This document shows positions 22,937-34,648 of a DNA stretch of 64,000 nucleotides, one piece after another (position 1 is the first letter of the stretch; the number at the start of each line of letters is the position of its first letter). The position numbers and the translations under genes are program-made. Source of the stretch: Lenzites betulinus (lineage: Eukaryota > Basidiomycota > Agaricomycetes > Polyporales > Polyporaceae); the NCBI GenBank assembly GCA_022264855.1, contig JABYQU010000006.1, positions 248,001 to 312,000 of the forward strand, read 5' to 3'. The notes below the pieces were generated by a model. That model did not search any database. It saw only the letters and a program-made list of their open reading frames with translations, and was not told the origin of the DNA.

Positions 22937-23575
22937 GCGGGCGGGGCGCTCTGGGTGACGGTGACCACTGACGGTGGTGGACCGGTGGTCGATCCTCGGT
23001 TCGCTGGCGGGGTTTCTGGATCGTCTCGCCCTCTCGCGCGTTTGTTTCAATTCCCCGTGGTGGCCTCTCCGGAGTCGACGTTCCCCTCCAAGGGGGAGAG
23101 GACCCGGGAGGGGGCAGTTCGGGGCAGTTCGCTCGCGTCGGCCTGCGCTCGCGGTCGTCTGTGTCACGTCCGAGTCGAGGATACATGCCCTCCTCTGACT
23201 CGGCTCACAGCAGGTTTAACTGAGGACATTAATCACCTCGCCAAAGTTTCACCAGGCTCGACGGGGCGCTCTGGGTGGCGGCCATGCATGTCATGGTCGT
23301 GGTCGATCCTCGGTCCGCCGGCGGGGTCTCTGAATCGCTCTCGCGCCCACTGGCGCGTTTGTTTCAATTTGTTCGCAATTGCCCGTGGCTGCTTGAGAGG
23401 CGATGTTGCCTCCCGAGCTGCGAGGGCCAAGTTCGCTCGCGTCAACGCCAGGTTTTCGCGATCGTCTGCGGCACGTCCGAGGCGAGGTTACAGTTTCTCT
23501 TCCGATTCGGTTCGAGCACGGCAAGTTCAACGGAGGACACTAATCACCGTGCCAAGGTCTCACCAGACTCTCTAA
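22937..23575. repeat. Two-copy tandem duplication, unit about 315 bp
   Basis: GGGGCGCTCTGGGTG at 22943 recurs at 23263. Between the copies GTGGTCGATCCTCGGT, GCGCGTTTGTTTCAATT and AGGACANTAATCACC keep the same order and spacing, with offsets of about 310-320 bases. The copies have diverged by many substitutions and small indels, so the duplication is not recent. No convincing protein is encoded, although open frames run through it. Confidence 0.75.
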
Positions 23576-25753
23576 CATGACAAACACGGCTACGCAGGCG
23601 GCCAGGCGGGCCGCAGTGCCGCGCCGCGGACGTTCTCACTGACCCCGGCCTAACAGTAACAGCAACGGTGACGGTGACACACCCAGCTACAGGGAGACAA
23701 TGGAGACCTGGCAAGGTCGGTCGCCCTGTTAGTCATAACAGGTTTTAGCCGCCGCCCGCGCGACATCGACCCCAATCGACCTTCGGCCCTTACGCTTCAA
23801 GCTCGACCCCTGAACTTGCTCCATTGTCTGTCGGGATTCTGCTGCGGCCGTGATGCACGATGCTCGCTGTGTCGGTGCGGCAGGGTGCGGCATGGCCGTG
23901 AGCGCGGCGGGGCGGGGTCACTGATGTAGTGGCCCTGCTCGCGCTGTGAGTCAGGTGCGTGAGTTATGTACATGGTATATGTCAAACTCCACCGTTTGGA
24001 CCTGTGACGCGCTGATGCAGATGCAGGTGTTGCGTTTCAACGGGAGTGCGTGGGCCCGAGGTCGAGGGTAGACTGTCAAGCCGTGGCGGGCACGTTCGAA
24101 TTTACAGCGACAGCCTGAGGCCCTGAGTACTCGGGTCTACCATCTGTGTCTGGTGCATCGGGCCTTGATGCCCTCCGCGGGGTGCCACCCGCACCTCATA
24201 CCTTGGTAAATGCTCCGAGGCGTGTGCAAGCGCATCAAATTCAAATTCGATATCAATATCAACGGTGCGGCGGCATGACGTCGGTCGTGCGGCCCACTCT
24301 CGAGCGCGGTATGCTCACTTGACACACGCCCTGGGGCCTGGGGTATGAATCAGGTGCGTATGTATCTTCGTCATTTATCTGCTGATTCATTAATTCATTA
24401 TACACCCTAGGATCTGTGACGAGTGATGCAGCTGCTGCGTTCGGCGTGCACGAGTTGACTGCCGCGCCGCGGACGAGGCGGACAGGCTCACGGTACTAAT
24501 GCCGTGCGAGTGGCGTTACGGACCATGGTAGGGCGTATGCCAGTGGTTCGTGTTGAACTTGGTGGGACTGCCGCAATATCGTCTCTCAGCACAGGTACGG
24601 GCGTTGTTTATCGACACATTGGCACCCTGACAACATCGAGACGGACCTCGAAGTACCCAGGGCCCACGGACAATGACAGGCTCCAAGCTGGCTAGACCAG
24701 GATCCGCCGAGATGCCGCCAACATAGTGAACGCACCCTGCACAACCCTCCAACTTCCAGGGCACATCCGAGTCAGACTCACATCGCGACAGCACTCCCGG
24801 CGGCGCGCGCAGCTTTAACTTCCTACCTGCCGGCGGCGTCAGGCCCATGACCAGGGGCCCGGGCGTACCTCAGGCCTCGAGGCCAGCCCTGCAAGATCGA
24901 GTCTTGGAGGCTCCGGAGCTCGACTGATTCGTCGACAGATCAAAACTATTCACTGTATTCGGGGGACTGTCCCCCGAATACAGTGAAGGACAGGACGGCT
25001 GGACACCTGCACACAATGACATGACATACACTGAAGTGCGGGACTCTACTCCATTTTCTGAACTCCCCGAGGTCCTGGTGACTGTCCCCTTCCAGGCTCG
25101 GAACCACCGCAGATTGTCTGGGGTACCGTGATAGACATTGACTTTAAAGTAGCTTGAAACACAGACTGCCCACTCTTCAACACAACTTTAGCAGCGTGGC
25201 AGCGTTGACGGACTTGAATTTCGGACTAGCCGGGATGCCGTCAGATAAATGGCCATGGGCGCACCTCGCTCCAGCCATCAATACACATTCCTGGCGGCGT
25301 GCCAGGCCCACCAGGTCCCAGGACCAGGGATGGTGATCCGAGCCCACTTCAAGAGTCAGAGCGGTCACCCGAATTCGCATTTCGGTAAAGCATAATTATA
25401 ATCGCGATCGGTGCACAGGTCCACGCATATGGTAACGTTGACGTTGCCTCGAATGCGCTCTATTGTTTGTGTCTAATTTTTAGAACGCGCTGACCCTCCA
25501 GGCTCTAGCTATACAAATCTGACTGAGACATAGGCCGACTCTTGACTTGGTAGTGACTCTCGAAACCTCCGACTGGCTGTAGCGGATCACCACTTCGCCC
25601 TGCCGCCAGCCCTCCCTATTGAATACTCTGAACCCTGCGCTCCGACTCCTGCCTGAAACATCTCCGCCCCTCGTCACTCGAAACTCGACACTCCACCCAG
25701 TCCACTCCAGACTCCAATGTCTCACTGACACCCGAGCCGCCAACCGTTCGCCT
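23576..25753. other. Intergenic region with a second weak duplication
   Basis: No gene was supported. Segments near 23940-24080 and 24340-24480 share words in the same order (AATCAGGTGCGT-like, then CTGTGACG and TGATGCAG), suggesting an older duplication about 400 bases apart. The palindrome at 24949-24987 is listed separately. Confidence 0.45.
24949..24987. repeat. Perfect 39-bp palindrome
   Basis: TTCACTGTATTCGGGGGAC, a single T, then its exact reverse complement. The 19-bp arms carry no mismatch, which is far beyond chance in an otherwise unconstrained stretch. No target duplication flanks it. It could form a cruciform or hairpin; its origin is unknown. Confidence 0.85.
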
Positions 25754-27397
25754 TCACGCCCGCACCGCGGAGTCGGACGTCACGATGCTCGTGCTCTCAC
25801 CCCCCTCCTCGCCCCCGTCAATCCCGTGGCTGTTCCGCCTATCGAGCCCGAACCGCCTTCGCCGCACCGTGACGGCGCGCACGAACCGCTCCTTCGCCCC
25901 GCCCATCGCGCCCGCCTTCCCCTTCCCCTTCCCCTTCCCCTTCGCGCGCCGCGTCTTCTTCACGGTGTGATCGGAGCCCTCGCTGTCGCTGGACTGCGCG
26001 TGTCCCTTGTGCGCGAGCCACCTGCCCATCTTGCGGCGGGTCGTCTTGCCGGCGGAAGTAGGAGTGCCGGTACTGGAGAAGCTGAAGACGCCCCAGCTGA
26101 AGGGCGCGCTCCAGTCACTCCGCGCGGGGGCGGGGGCGGGGGTTATAACGTGCGCCCCGAGCCGCTCTACACCATGTCCTTGGACTTGAGCCTGAACTTG
26201 CAGTTGAACCGGAACTTGAGCCATCACCTCATCCTCCGCCGCGTCCGCGTCCGTACGCAACATCCCCCCGCGCGCACGCACACGCCCCGCGAGCGCCGCG
26301 GAGAGTGAGTGCGCCGCACCCGCGGAGCGTCCCCTCCTGGGGCTCGGACTCGGACTCTGGCATTCGGTTGGGCGTTGGATCCGGCTCTGGTTGGGACTGA
26401 GCATGGCGGCGTTCTCCGCAGCCTCCGCCTCCGCCACTTCGTCTGCCCAGCGCCCAACGGCAACGACGTGCGTGCCGAGGGGCACCGCACGCACGTCCGG
26501 ATCGAGTGCGAGTTTGAGTACCCCTACTGACGCGTTGGACCTGTCCTGATGGCGGTCATCCGGGGCCTTGGTACCGTACGGCGGGATGCGCAGGCCCGCT
26601 GGTACGGAGGCGCGCGGACTCTGGGAGGCGTGGAACGCGTGCAACGTGCGCGCGAGCGCAATCTCGGCGGCAGACAGCTCGCGCGCGCTCTGTGCGGAGG
26701 ACGCGTGCACCTGTAAGAGCGCACGCAAGGTGCGTGCGCGTTCCGCTGGGCTCGAGACTGGCGAGGACGGCGAGTGCGAAGAGGCCGAGAGGGAGCCCGC
26801 CGGATCCGCGCGCAGCGGACGCCGCGGAGACGAGCTGGACGGCGACTGCACGTTAAGCTTATTAATGCTATCATTGTGCGCCGCCACGCGCCGCGCGAGG
26901 ACATCCCGGGCAAGTCGGGCGACGCCTGCTCCGCCGCCAGGAAGGGCAGGCGGGATGCCCACCAGCGCGGGCGGCGCCGACGCGGGGGCCGCGTGTTGGG
27001 TGGCGCCGCGGCGCGGGGTGTGCACGTCAAGCTCGCTTTCGTACTCGGATTTCCGCTCGCGCCCTAAGAGTCCGCCGCAGCGCGCGCCCGTGAAGGGGAA
27101 GGGGAACGCGAGCGGGAGGGCGGCGGCGGAGAGCGCGCGCGCGGGGCGGGTGCGCAGGCGGGCGGCGCGGAGGCGCACGAGCGTGGCAGCGAGCTCGGCG
27201 GTGGCGACGCCTTCTGCGGCCTCTGCGGCGGCGAGCGCGGCGCCGATGGCGAGGAGGTCTGTGCGGGTGTGCGCGAGGCGCGTCTCACGGTCGGACGCGT
27301 CGAGGCGGCGCTCGTCGAGCGCGTACAGCTGGGTGGCGAGCTGGCGCGCGGTGGTGTAGACGTCGGAGGGCCGGGTGGGGGTATTGCTGTGGGGCAT
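25754..27397 (-). CDS. Hypothetical low-complexity protein with helical and basic regions
   Basis: A single uninterrupted exon of 547 codons from the ATG at 27397. The frame continues 90 codons further upstream but only to a GTG, so that start was rejected. Residues about 10-95 are alanine/leucine/arginine-rich and predicted helical (LYALDERRLDASDRETRLAH, AELAATLVRLRAARL), possibly coiled coil. The middle is serine/proline-rich. A hydrophobic-polar block follows (GVLKLALDPDVRAVPLGTHV), then a VQ-rich run. The C-terminus is very basic (KKTRRAKGKGKGKGK, TVRRRRFGLDRR), which suggests nuclear or nucleic acid association. In GC-rich DNA a long frame can arise by chance. The organised C-terminus and the divergent partner 342 bases away argue it is real. 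I do not recognise the family. Confidence 0.55.
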   Translation of the reverse strand: MPHSNTPTRPSDVYTTARQLATQLYALDERRLDASDRETRLAHTRTDLLAIGAALAAAEAAEGVATAELAATLVRLRAARLRTRPARALSAAALPLAFPFPFTGARCGGLLGRERKSEYESELDVHTPRRGATQHAAPASAPPALVGIPPALPGGGAGVARLARDVLARRVAAHNDSINKLNVQSPSSSSPRRPLRADPAGSLSASSHSPSSPVSSPAERARTLRALLQVHASSAQSARELSAAEIALARTLHAFHASQSPRASVPAGLRIPPYGTKAPDDRHQDRSNASVGVLKLALDPDVRAVPLGTHVVAVGRWADEVAEAEAAENAAMLSPNQSRIQRPTECQSPSPSPRRGRSAGAAHSLSAALAGRVRARGGMLRTDADAAEDEVMAQVPVQLQVQAQVQGHGVERLGAHVITPAPAPARSDWSAPFSWGVFSFSSTGTPTSAGKTTRRKMGRWLAHKGHAQSSDSEGSDHTVKKTRRAKGKGKGKGKAGAMGGAKERFVRAVTVRRRRFGLDRRNSHGIDGGEEGGESTSIVTSDSAVRA

Positions 27398-27738
27398 GGT
27401 TGGGCGTGCGCGGGTGTTGCTATCGGGTTTGGGGGAGGGTGAGAGGGAAGATGAGGCGGTTGAGTTGCGGGGGGTGGGGGTATGGGGAGGGGCGGCTGAC
27501 GAGGAGCGGGGCGGAGGAGGAGGATGACATTGGACGTCTAGCACCGTTTGGAAGAGGCTGACAATATGTCTGGGTAGGCCGTCCCGCCTCTTTTGCTCGA
27601 TATGTCCGTCGCACTCGGCCAGCCCGTCAGTGTCATCCTCCAGCCCCTCTACCTGCCCGTCTGACACAGTTCACCCCAAGCCCTCCTCCTTCCACCCCTT
27701 CAACACCTCACTGGCACACCCTCCCCACGCCGCTCACA

Positions 27739-28322
27739 ATGTCGCACACCCTCACCCCCGCGATCACGAACATCCTGGAGCTGCTCCCAGCCGCGATTGA
27801 GCACACGCTCAAGCACGAGGCCGCGTGCCAGGTGCTCGTCGCGCAGTGCACCGCGCTCGCGACGCAGATCGACGGCGCGAGGCGGCGCATCGCGCAGGAG
27901 CGCGCCGCGCAGAAGGTGCTCCGTGCGGAGATCGCGGCGTTCTTGCGGGAGCGGGGGGAACGAAGGAGCTGTGCTAGTGCGTACTTGTTTCTCCTCTCTT
28001 TTTCCTTGGAGGAATGTGATGCTGACTGGTAGGTTGTTGTAGAGGCGATTGACTGTTCGTTGGAAGGCAGCGTGGTGCTCGAGGCGGGGAACGTGAGCAT
28101 CACAGTCGAGAAGGTGCGTGTCCTCGCGTGTCGGGATCGACATAGGATGCTGACGGTGTGATCTAGGACGTCTCGATGTGCAGCGACAACAACAACTCGC
28201 TGTACCAGGAGAGCCCGCTGTGCCTCAAGTCGAAGCGCAAGGGTCGCGTCTTCGACGACGACATGGAGATCCTGCCTAAGCGCCGGCGGCTGACGGTCGA
28301 CTCTGGGCGGTCCAGATTGTAA
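27739..28322 (+). CDS. Small hypothetical nuclear-type coiled-coil protein
   Basis: Three exons (27739-27976, 28043-28113, 28167-28322) join in frame to 154 residues. Residues 1-75 form a long alanine-rich helix with heptad-like spacing (LKHEAACQVLVAQCTALATQ, IAQERAAQKVLRAEIAAFL). The C-terminal third is acidic then basic, with LKSKRKGR and LPKRRR as probable nuclear localisation signals. It is divergent from the 547-codon gene, with 341 bases between the two ATGs. I do not recognise the family. The size and layout recall small coiled-coil partners of chromatin or kinetochore complexes, but that is only an impression. Confidence 0.65.
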
Positions 28323-29164
28323 CTTCGCGTTGGTGGACTCGCTCAGTATCCCGTAAGCGCGTATGAACGTGGTTCTCTCTCCCTCGTATCTTTATTATAC
28401 CCCATAGCCCTACCGATATACCCGTGCTGTCTACCTCTACTCCTCGTCGGTTGTCGCCCAAATCACAAATCATCCTTGTTTACTCTTCCCAACCTCTCGT
28501 GAACACGTTCTTGGAGTGTATATTCTTCTTATAGAAACGCTTATCCAAGAACACAACGACTCAAGACGCGTAGGAACACTCACAGAACGCGTCCCCAACG
28601 CAAGCTCCCGCCATCACGTGGGCGCGTTTTCCCAATCACACGGAGACGCCCGGTGTTCCCACGTTATTGTCTTTGCACTCCTCGCACCCGCCTCGCGACC
28701 CCCGCGCGCACAACTAGCCGTGCGTCCATTCGCACTAGAGTCTACTGATTTGGAGCCGGGCGCTGACTCCTATTGTGTGCGCGAACACGTCGGGGAAGCG
28801 ACATTGACCGGGCGGCCAATATGGATGCGTGTGCCTTTTGTTCTAGGGGCGCGCATGGTGGTCGAAGGTAACCGGCGACCGGGAGGGGTTGTGTGGCCTA
28901 CGATTGAGCCTGAACGTATTGTTGGAGAGGGGCACGCTATGGCCATAAAATGAAGTCGGTGCTACCGAACGACGGGACGCTACTCACGTCCCCGCCCTCT
29001 GCGCCTCTCTCCATTGTTCGCCCGCTGTCGCTCTCACTCTCACTCTCTCGTGCACCCTCAAGTATCACATAGACCTGTAGCCATATCAACGCCGTCGCAA
29101 GCCGACCATCTGTATATCATCCACCCTCAACCTCCAAACTCACCGAACACCCACCCCCGACAAA
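28323..29164. other. Intergenic region
   Basis: About 840 bases; a GC-rich centre flanked by pyrimidine-rich stretches. No gene, repeat or RNA was recognised. Confidence 0.5.
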
Positions 29165-29865
29165 ATGTTCCCGCAATTCCTCTCCGCGCCACTCACCACC
29201 ATCCGCGCCGCGTTCACCAAACCCTCTCCCCCGCAAGAGGACATGGGCCAAAACCACGACGGCACCCTCCGCATCGCCCGCCCCAGCAGCAGCGCCTCGA
29301 GCGCGACGCTCGGCGCGCGCCCGCCCCGCGGCAGTGCAGATCTGGGGATCGTGCTCAACCACCAGGAGAACCTGATGTCGAACTTCTGGGGCGGGGGCGT
29401 GCTCCCGCCGCCGGCCGTTGCGGCTACGAGGCGCGAGAGCACTCGCGGGCTGCCGGAGAAGGAGAAGGGGAGCGCGGGCGGCGAGCCGTCCCTCGCGAAC
29501 TTCATGGTCACGCTGGAGCAGGGACACAAGGAGCCGCGCACGCTCGCGCGCAAGCTGTTCTGGTTCGGGTTCCGTGAGTGGGCTGGTTTTCTTGAGGGTG
29601 TGGTGCGGAGTGTGCTTACGCCCTTTGTGCAGTGTTCCCGCTGCTGTGGATTGCGGGCGCGGTGTTCCTTTTCTCGCCGACGAAATACGCGCTCGACCTG
29701 GAGCGCGCCTCGGTCGCAGACGCACAAGACATGCTCCGACACAAGGCAGCGTACCGCGTGGCGGAGGAGAAGTGGGCTCGGCGCTGCCTGATATCGTTCA
29801 TGAGCTTCTTGGGCGCCGTCATCATCATCGTCGTGACCGTGGTCTTCGCGGAGAAGGGCATGTAG
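29165..29865 (+). CDS. Hypothetical basidiomycete membrane protein with two C-terminal helices
   Basis: Two exons (29165-29573 and 29633-29865) join in frame to 213 residues. Residues 1-120 are hydrophilic and serine/proline-rich, with LGIVLNHQENLMSNFWGGG as a distinctive block. FWFGFLFPLLWIAGAVFLF (across the splice) is the first membrane helix and CLISFMSFLGAVIIIVVTVV the second, close to the C-terminus. Between them is a short polar helix (LERASVADAQDMLRHKAAYR). The hairpin plus a long disordered N-terminus suggests an endomembrane or plasma membrane protein with both ends on one side. I do not recognise a named family. Confidence 0.7.
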
Positions 29866-31740
29866 CGCAGGTATGTGAAAGGACGTCCACTGTCAAGAGT
29901 GTCGCAATGCTCACCTTGCTGGGCACAGGGATTCCCGGATCAACCTCCTCAGCGCCGCCCATACACTTCCATCCACTCCCCGCATCGGACTATCCTACCA
30001 GAGCCGTCCCCGTTTACGTTTTGCTGTCACGCCCCACCACGCCTGTATCATCTCCGATCTCCCCTCGTTGCTGTAAGTGTAGCCTGCCTTCCGTCTCTCA
30101 CCCGGCGGTCCATCCTATATCTATATTATTTATGCTCGCGGCCACACTCCTACCCATCCCGTTAAAGCATGCTCTGCCCGTTCCTGTTCTGTATGATCGG
30201 CGCGCCCTGTACGATACTTATCCGCGTTTCCCGCACCGTGCACGGACCGCACGCCCCACATGTAGCAGCGCCTTCTAATCATCCTTGCCGTCACTGGCAC
30301 GCTCCCAGGTACCCCCGGGGTGCCCGTGCGTTCACGACGTGTTCGAATTCGCAGTCACGTCGGTGTCAACGCCAGCGCCGCCCAACGTTAATGCTTTTCG
30401 GACAGCGCGACTCACCGCGCGAACCTACCCCATCCTGCTCTCCGTACGCCGCATGGGCACTTGGGAACGCCCGTGTCCGCGCCGACCGTGCCTGCGCGGC
30501 TGCGAGCCCGCCCGCGCGTGCTTCCAAGTTCCCCGCCGTTGCGTACACATGCGAAGGCCCTTTGGCACCTCGCGCGCCCTCCGAGTGCGCCGGCGTCTGC
30601 CACGCGCCCCTCGCTTCACGGAATGCAGGCCCCCACGGAAATCAGGCTCAAGCACGCACCAATGTGGCGAGGGATTTGAGGGCGCGCGCGTGCGCCAGGG
30701 GCCCGGAGCGCAACGCTGTTCGCGTCGCGCGCGGTGCGTGTGGGGCTGTCAGCGTCGGTGCGCTCGGGGCCGCTGCGCTCGCATCGTAAGCTCCGAGCTC
30801 GGGACCCTCGAGGCCGCGGCGTGGCGTGGCGGGTCGGATTAACCTCCCGCACGAGCGCCGTGCCTCTTTGTTCGCGCGCAGCGTATGCGCACGTATAAGT
30901 ACCCGCGGGCACCGTCTTGGGAGCGTGTGAGCCGGGAGCGGGGCGTCGAGGGTGTTGGGCGTGCGCGCGGTGCGTACGTGAGGTGGCGGAACGCAGGGAG
31001 GCATGTTCGCGCCCTCGGAGTTGGTCGCCGGGCCTGCGGTGCTCGCGTCTGGCTGATGCAATGTCCCCGGGCTTTTGGAGTTGAACGCTGGTGAGCGGTG
31101 ACGCGTGGGGTGTCCCCCAGTGCGTGTGATCCACGTTCCGAGGCCGGAGATGTGGAAGTTGCAGCTCGACGCTTCTCGAGGCACCTATCCATACTGGGAT
31201 AAGCGAATCGTCCTGTGTCCGTATTCTTTGAAATTTACTCACTGATTGCTGCATTGCACTGGAATGTGCAGGCGGGCATATCGCTGAACCCCGGCCGCCG
31301 CCAGTGCAATTCATCAGCCCACCACTGAGTGTATCAATATTATGGACTTCTCCCGCTGCGTTCGCCCGCACTCCGCGTATCTCCTGCAGTCATCACCACC
31401 TCACCGAAAGCCCCGAGGCTGACACGCGAGCGCACCTGAATGCACATCCGCACAAACGGGCGTTGATACATTGGGCCACAGCTCGGCAGTGTGAGCGCGC
31501 GCGCGCCTTCCATGTGTCTCATGCAGCGCCGTTGCACGGACGGGTGCACCGTACGAGCCAGAAGCAGCAGCAGTGGACGTCCAGGCCCGGGGAAACTTCG
31601 ACTCGGACTCTGGACGGCCTCGTGACGGCGTACACCCACGGCGTGGGGGTGCGACGTGACGCTTGCCACGACACTGGGTGCGTGGGCTTGTTCGTGGAAA
31701 CTCATCTGCTCTGGCTGACGCTGCACCTTGAAGCTTGAGC
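29866..31740. other. GC-rich intergenic region
   Basis: 1.9 kb in which overlapping frames stay open on both strands (for example 30616-31371 on the minus strand). The translations are arginine/alanine/proline-rich and without domains, so they are treated as compositional. GC richness falls off near 31.7 kb. Confidence 0.5.
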
Positions 31741-34648
31741 TTGCTCAACGAGTGAAGCGCTAGGCTTAGCGTCATCATCGCGGTTTACCTCTGAACACCT
31801 GATACACCGGCACTTGCAGTGGTCGGACGACACCTTTCCTTGGGCAAAGCAGCGGCGATTCGGAACCTGAGCGTTGGCAGAAGTTCGTCATGTGCGAGCA
31901 CGAGATGTAAGCATTTGCACTCACTATAGTATCTCACCAGTACGATGTTGATCTTCCTGTTCACAGCATAGGCGACTACTACCGTGGGTGCAAGGTCAGC
32001 CAAATAGAGCTTGTTTGAAGGTATTGCGTACCCACCGAGCCTAACTCTATTACCCCCTGTATTCCTTCTGCAGCACTTCCACGGTAGATATTTCACGGGC
32101 GAGAAAACCGATTGCGGCTCGCAGACGTGCAAGACGAGCGCCGCTCACCCCCATCCGCGAACTCTAAACTGTCGCTGTCCGACGGTGAATATTTCTCCAA
32201 CTGCCTAATATTTTCGCTGACACATCAATCACTTGTGTTTTCTCTGTGCAGATTGAGACGGAGAAGCGGCGAGTGCAGAATCTGTTCCAGACAAAGCATC
32301 CGGACTGCGAATGAGGACTACTACCGTACTTGTCTCACAGATGAAATGACTGTTGCGCGTGTCGTGTCTCGGCACTAAACAAGAGTGCGTGCCTTATATA
32401 GTGTGAGATGACAATAAATAGGGGTACAAGGCACCGCACCAGAGCGTTTCCTAGATGCAGCGGGGACATGCGGGTGGGCGGAGGATGGCTGGTTTCGAGG
32501 CCACCTGGCGCTAGGATCCCGTAGTTGGATGGACGGAATTTGCCGGCGCGTTAACGATCGAGCGTTTAAGCGTTTGAGTCGCTCCGGATCCTGACAACAA
32601 CTATGATCTGTCCCACCTGTGAACTCACCGCAAGTGCTCAACACACATTTGAAGTAGCTCGAGAACGATAGAGCCTCCTACACTCACTCGCAGAGATCTG
32701 ATGGGACCTTATGATATCTGCTACTACACCAGGGGCAATGTAAGTAAAGGAACATGCGTTCAATTCGATGCACAGTTTGAATTTGAACTCGCCTCGTCTC
32801 AACAGCTGATACGTGGCCCTACGTGGCCACCAACGTTGACAAAGGCGGCCCTTGGTTTAGATCCTGTTCAACACGCCGAGAAGAAAACAACACTTGCAAA
32901 GTCGTCAATTTGTTTTACGCGCTCCTCATGAGGTTCTTGTATCGTACGGAGGAAGCTCACCCCACGGCACGGGCGTCCCATTCCTGCACACGAATTTGAT
33001 CATTATCGGGATGCGGTGTATAACGACTTCACCTGCTGAGCCACCATGATACATCCTATACCGGTGTGGCGTTTGCCCGGCGAGTATTTCATCCGGTAGT
33101 ATGTCAAACACTCACCACCCATAGACGCCTTCCAGAGATCTATTGCCGGCACCGAGAAGCTGTGTCGAGGCTGACCCACGCAGACCCGTTCAAGGCGGGC
33201 ATTAGACCGTTGCGGAGAAGCTAAAATAGGTACAAAAGTCGAGACAAGAGGTAACCTTTCGGCCGACTTATCGTGTTTTGAGTTAGTTGCAAACCAGTTT
33301 CATCCAGTGTTCACCTCTTGGTTCCGGTTTTTGAAAGGGCAACGAGCCACTGCCTGCCGTGGTTGTGTTTGCTAGTACCCATGCAACGAGCGCCCATTGT
33401 GAGCCACTTCCAGAGCTTTTGCCACACCACAGCCCTACACGGCCACCTACAATGATGCCTAGGACTCCGAGGAGGTGCACATCGTCTCCAATGACCGCCC
33501 ATCATGATTCTAGAGCGTGGTCGGTACCTGGACGCAATAGACCGGGACCGGTAGGTTATATTCTGTACTGTGAGTCTAAGTCCTCATATGAATCCTCTAG
33601 CGCACTAAGGCGAAACTATCTCAGTCGAATCATGATGGACTACAGACCGCGACAGACCGCGACGTGGCATGTCCTCCGCTGAAAAGCACGGGGGTTGGCG
33701 CGTGAGCGATCCAATTCTCAACAACAGCAGACGGTAAAGTTACACGTAGGCTCTGTCTGTCGACTCGAAGCTAAAGTTGGACGAGAAACTAGCTTGTATT
33801 CGCTATAGTGGTCAGTACTCAGTGTCGTCGTTTCACTTTGCTCAATCGCCTGTTCAAGCTCAAGCAAGCGCCTTCCGGACCATCTCCGAGTGCTGCGCCG
33901 CCGGGGTTGAGGAACCTTCACCAAACCTTACTTCCCGAGCGTTTGTGGTGCCTAAGCGATGCAGACGTTGACGTTTGGGCTATGTCATGTAATTCTTTTA
34001 CGTCCGCTGCAGCCCTTCGTGCTCACGCGGCGACAGGTAAGTCAAGTTTGCATACCATATCGTACAGGAAAAAGCGGGTTAGTGATGTGTATGTCACCCA
34101 GAATGTGCCTCAGAATCCCGGCTATGCCGCAAATGTCGGCGCAGTCCCGATGGATGTCGGCCCCAGGATGAGCGATAAATGCAGCGTACAGCACGCCCCA
34201 CGTACTAGCCCGCCCCCGGTCGTCTCACTACAAGTGGCTTGGTGGGACGTCTACATTTCGAAACCTTACGTGAGACGCTGCTCTAGCCCCACCTCTGCCG
34301 TTAGGAAGGTGCATCGCCGTACGTGTAAAACTCGCCGCTCCGGTTTTGTTTCATGCCTGACTAGGGGAGGCGCAGTCGTGCGCGGCCAGATGGCGGTAGG
34401 TCATCTGAATATCCAGACTCAACACGGGACCCTCTTGAGACGATGTGAGTCCTCTTCTACCCCAACGATCACACTGTCTCCGTCTAGCCCCGCCCGACAT
34501 GCTCGCTCTCCCCGCATATAAGAGGGCCGCAACCATCGCTGTCCATACCGCCAGATCCTCCTCAGCACACTCTTCTCTTTCCGGTCCTCGCCTCAGCCTC
34601 GTGCAAACCCATCCAACGTTCCAACACACACACTCCCGCCGCATAACC
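31741..34648. other. Gene-poor region
   Basis: 2.9 kb of average composition. Reading frames are short and frequently interrupted. I saw no exon chain, tRNA or long repeat. It may contain gene remnants too decayed to recognise. Confidence 0.45.
34517..34524 (+). promoter_or_regulatory. TATA box of the NTF2-like gene
   Basis: TATAAGAG, 132 bases upstream of the ATG at 34649, in the right orientation and followed by a pyrimidine-rich leader. Confidence 0.5.

Noticed and set aside
22859..23575. 238-codon plus-strand open frame
   Set aside because: It runs through a diverged tandem duplication whose second copy changes frame; no conserved protein pattern was seen.
27398..27667. 90-codon N-terminal extension of the hypothetical protein 25754-27397
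   Set aside because: It starts with GTG and the extension is proline-rich low complexity; the ATG at 27397 is used.
30616..31371. 251-codon minus-strand open frame
   Set aside because: Overlapping frames on both strands are open in this GC-rich stretch; there is no ATG-led recognisable product and no exon structure.
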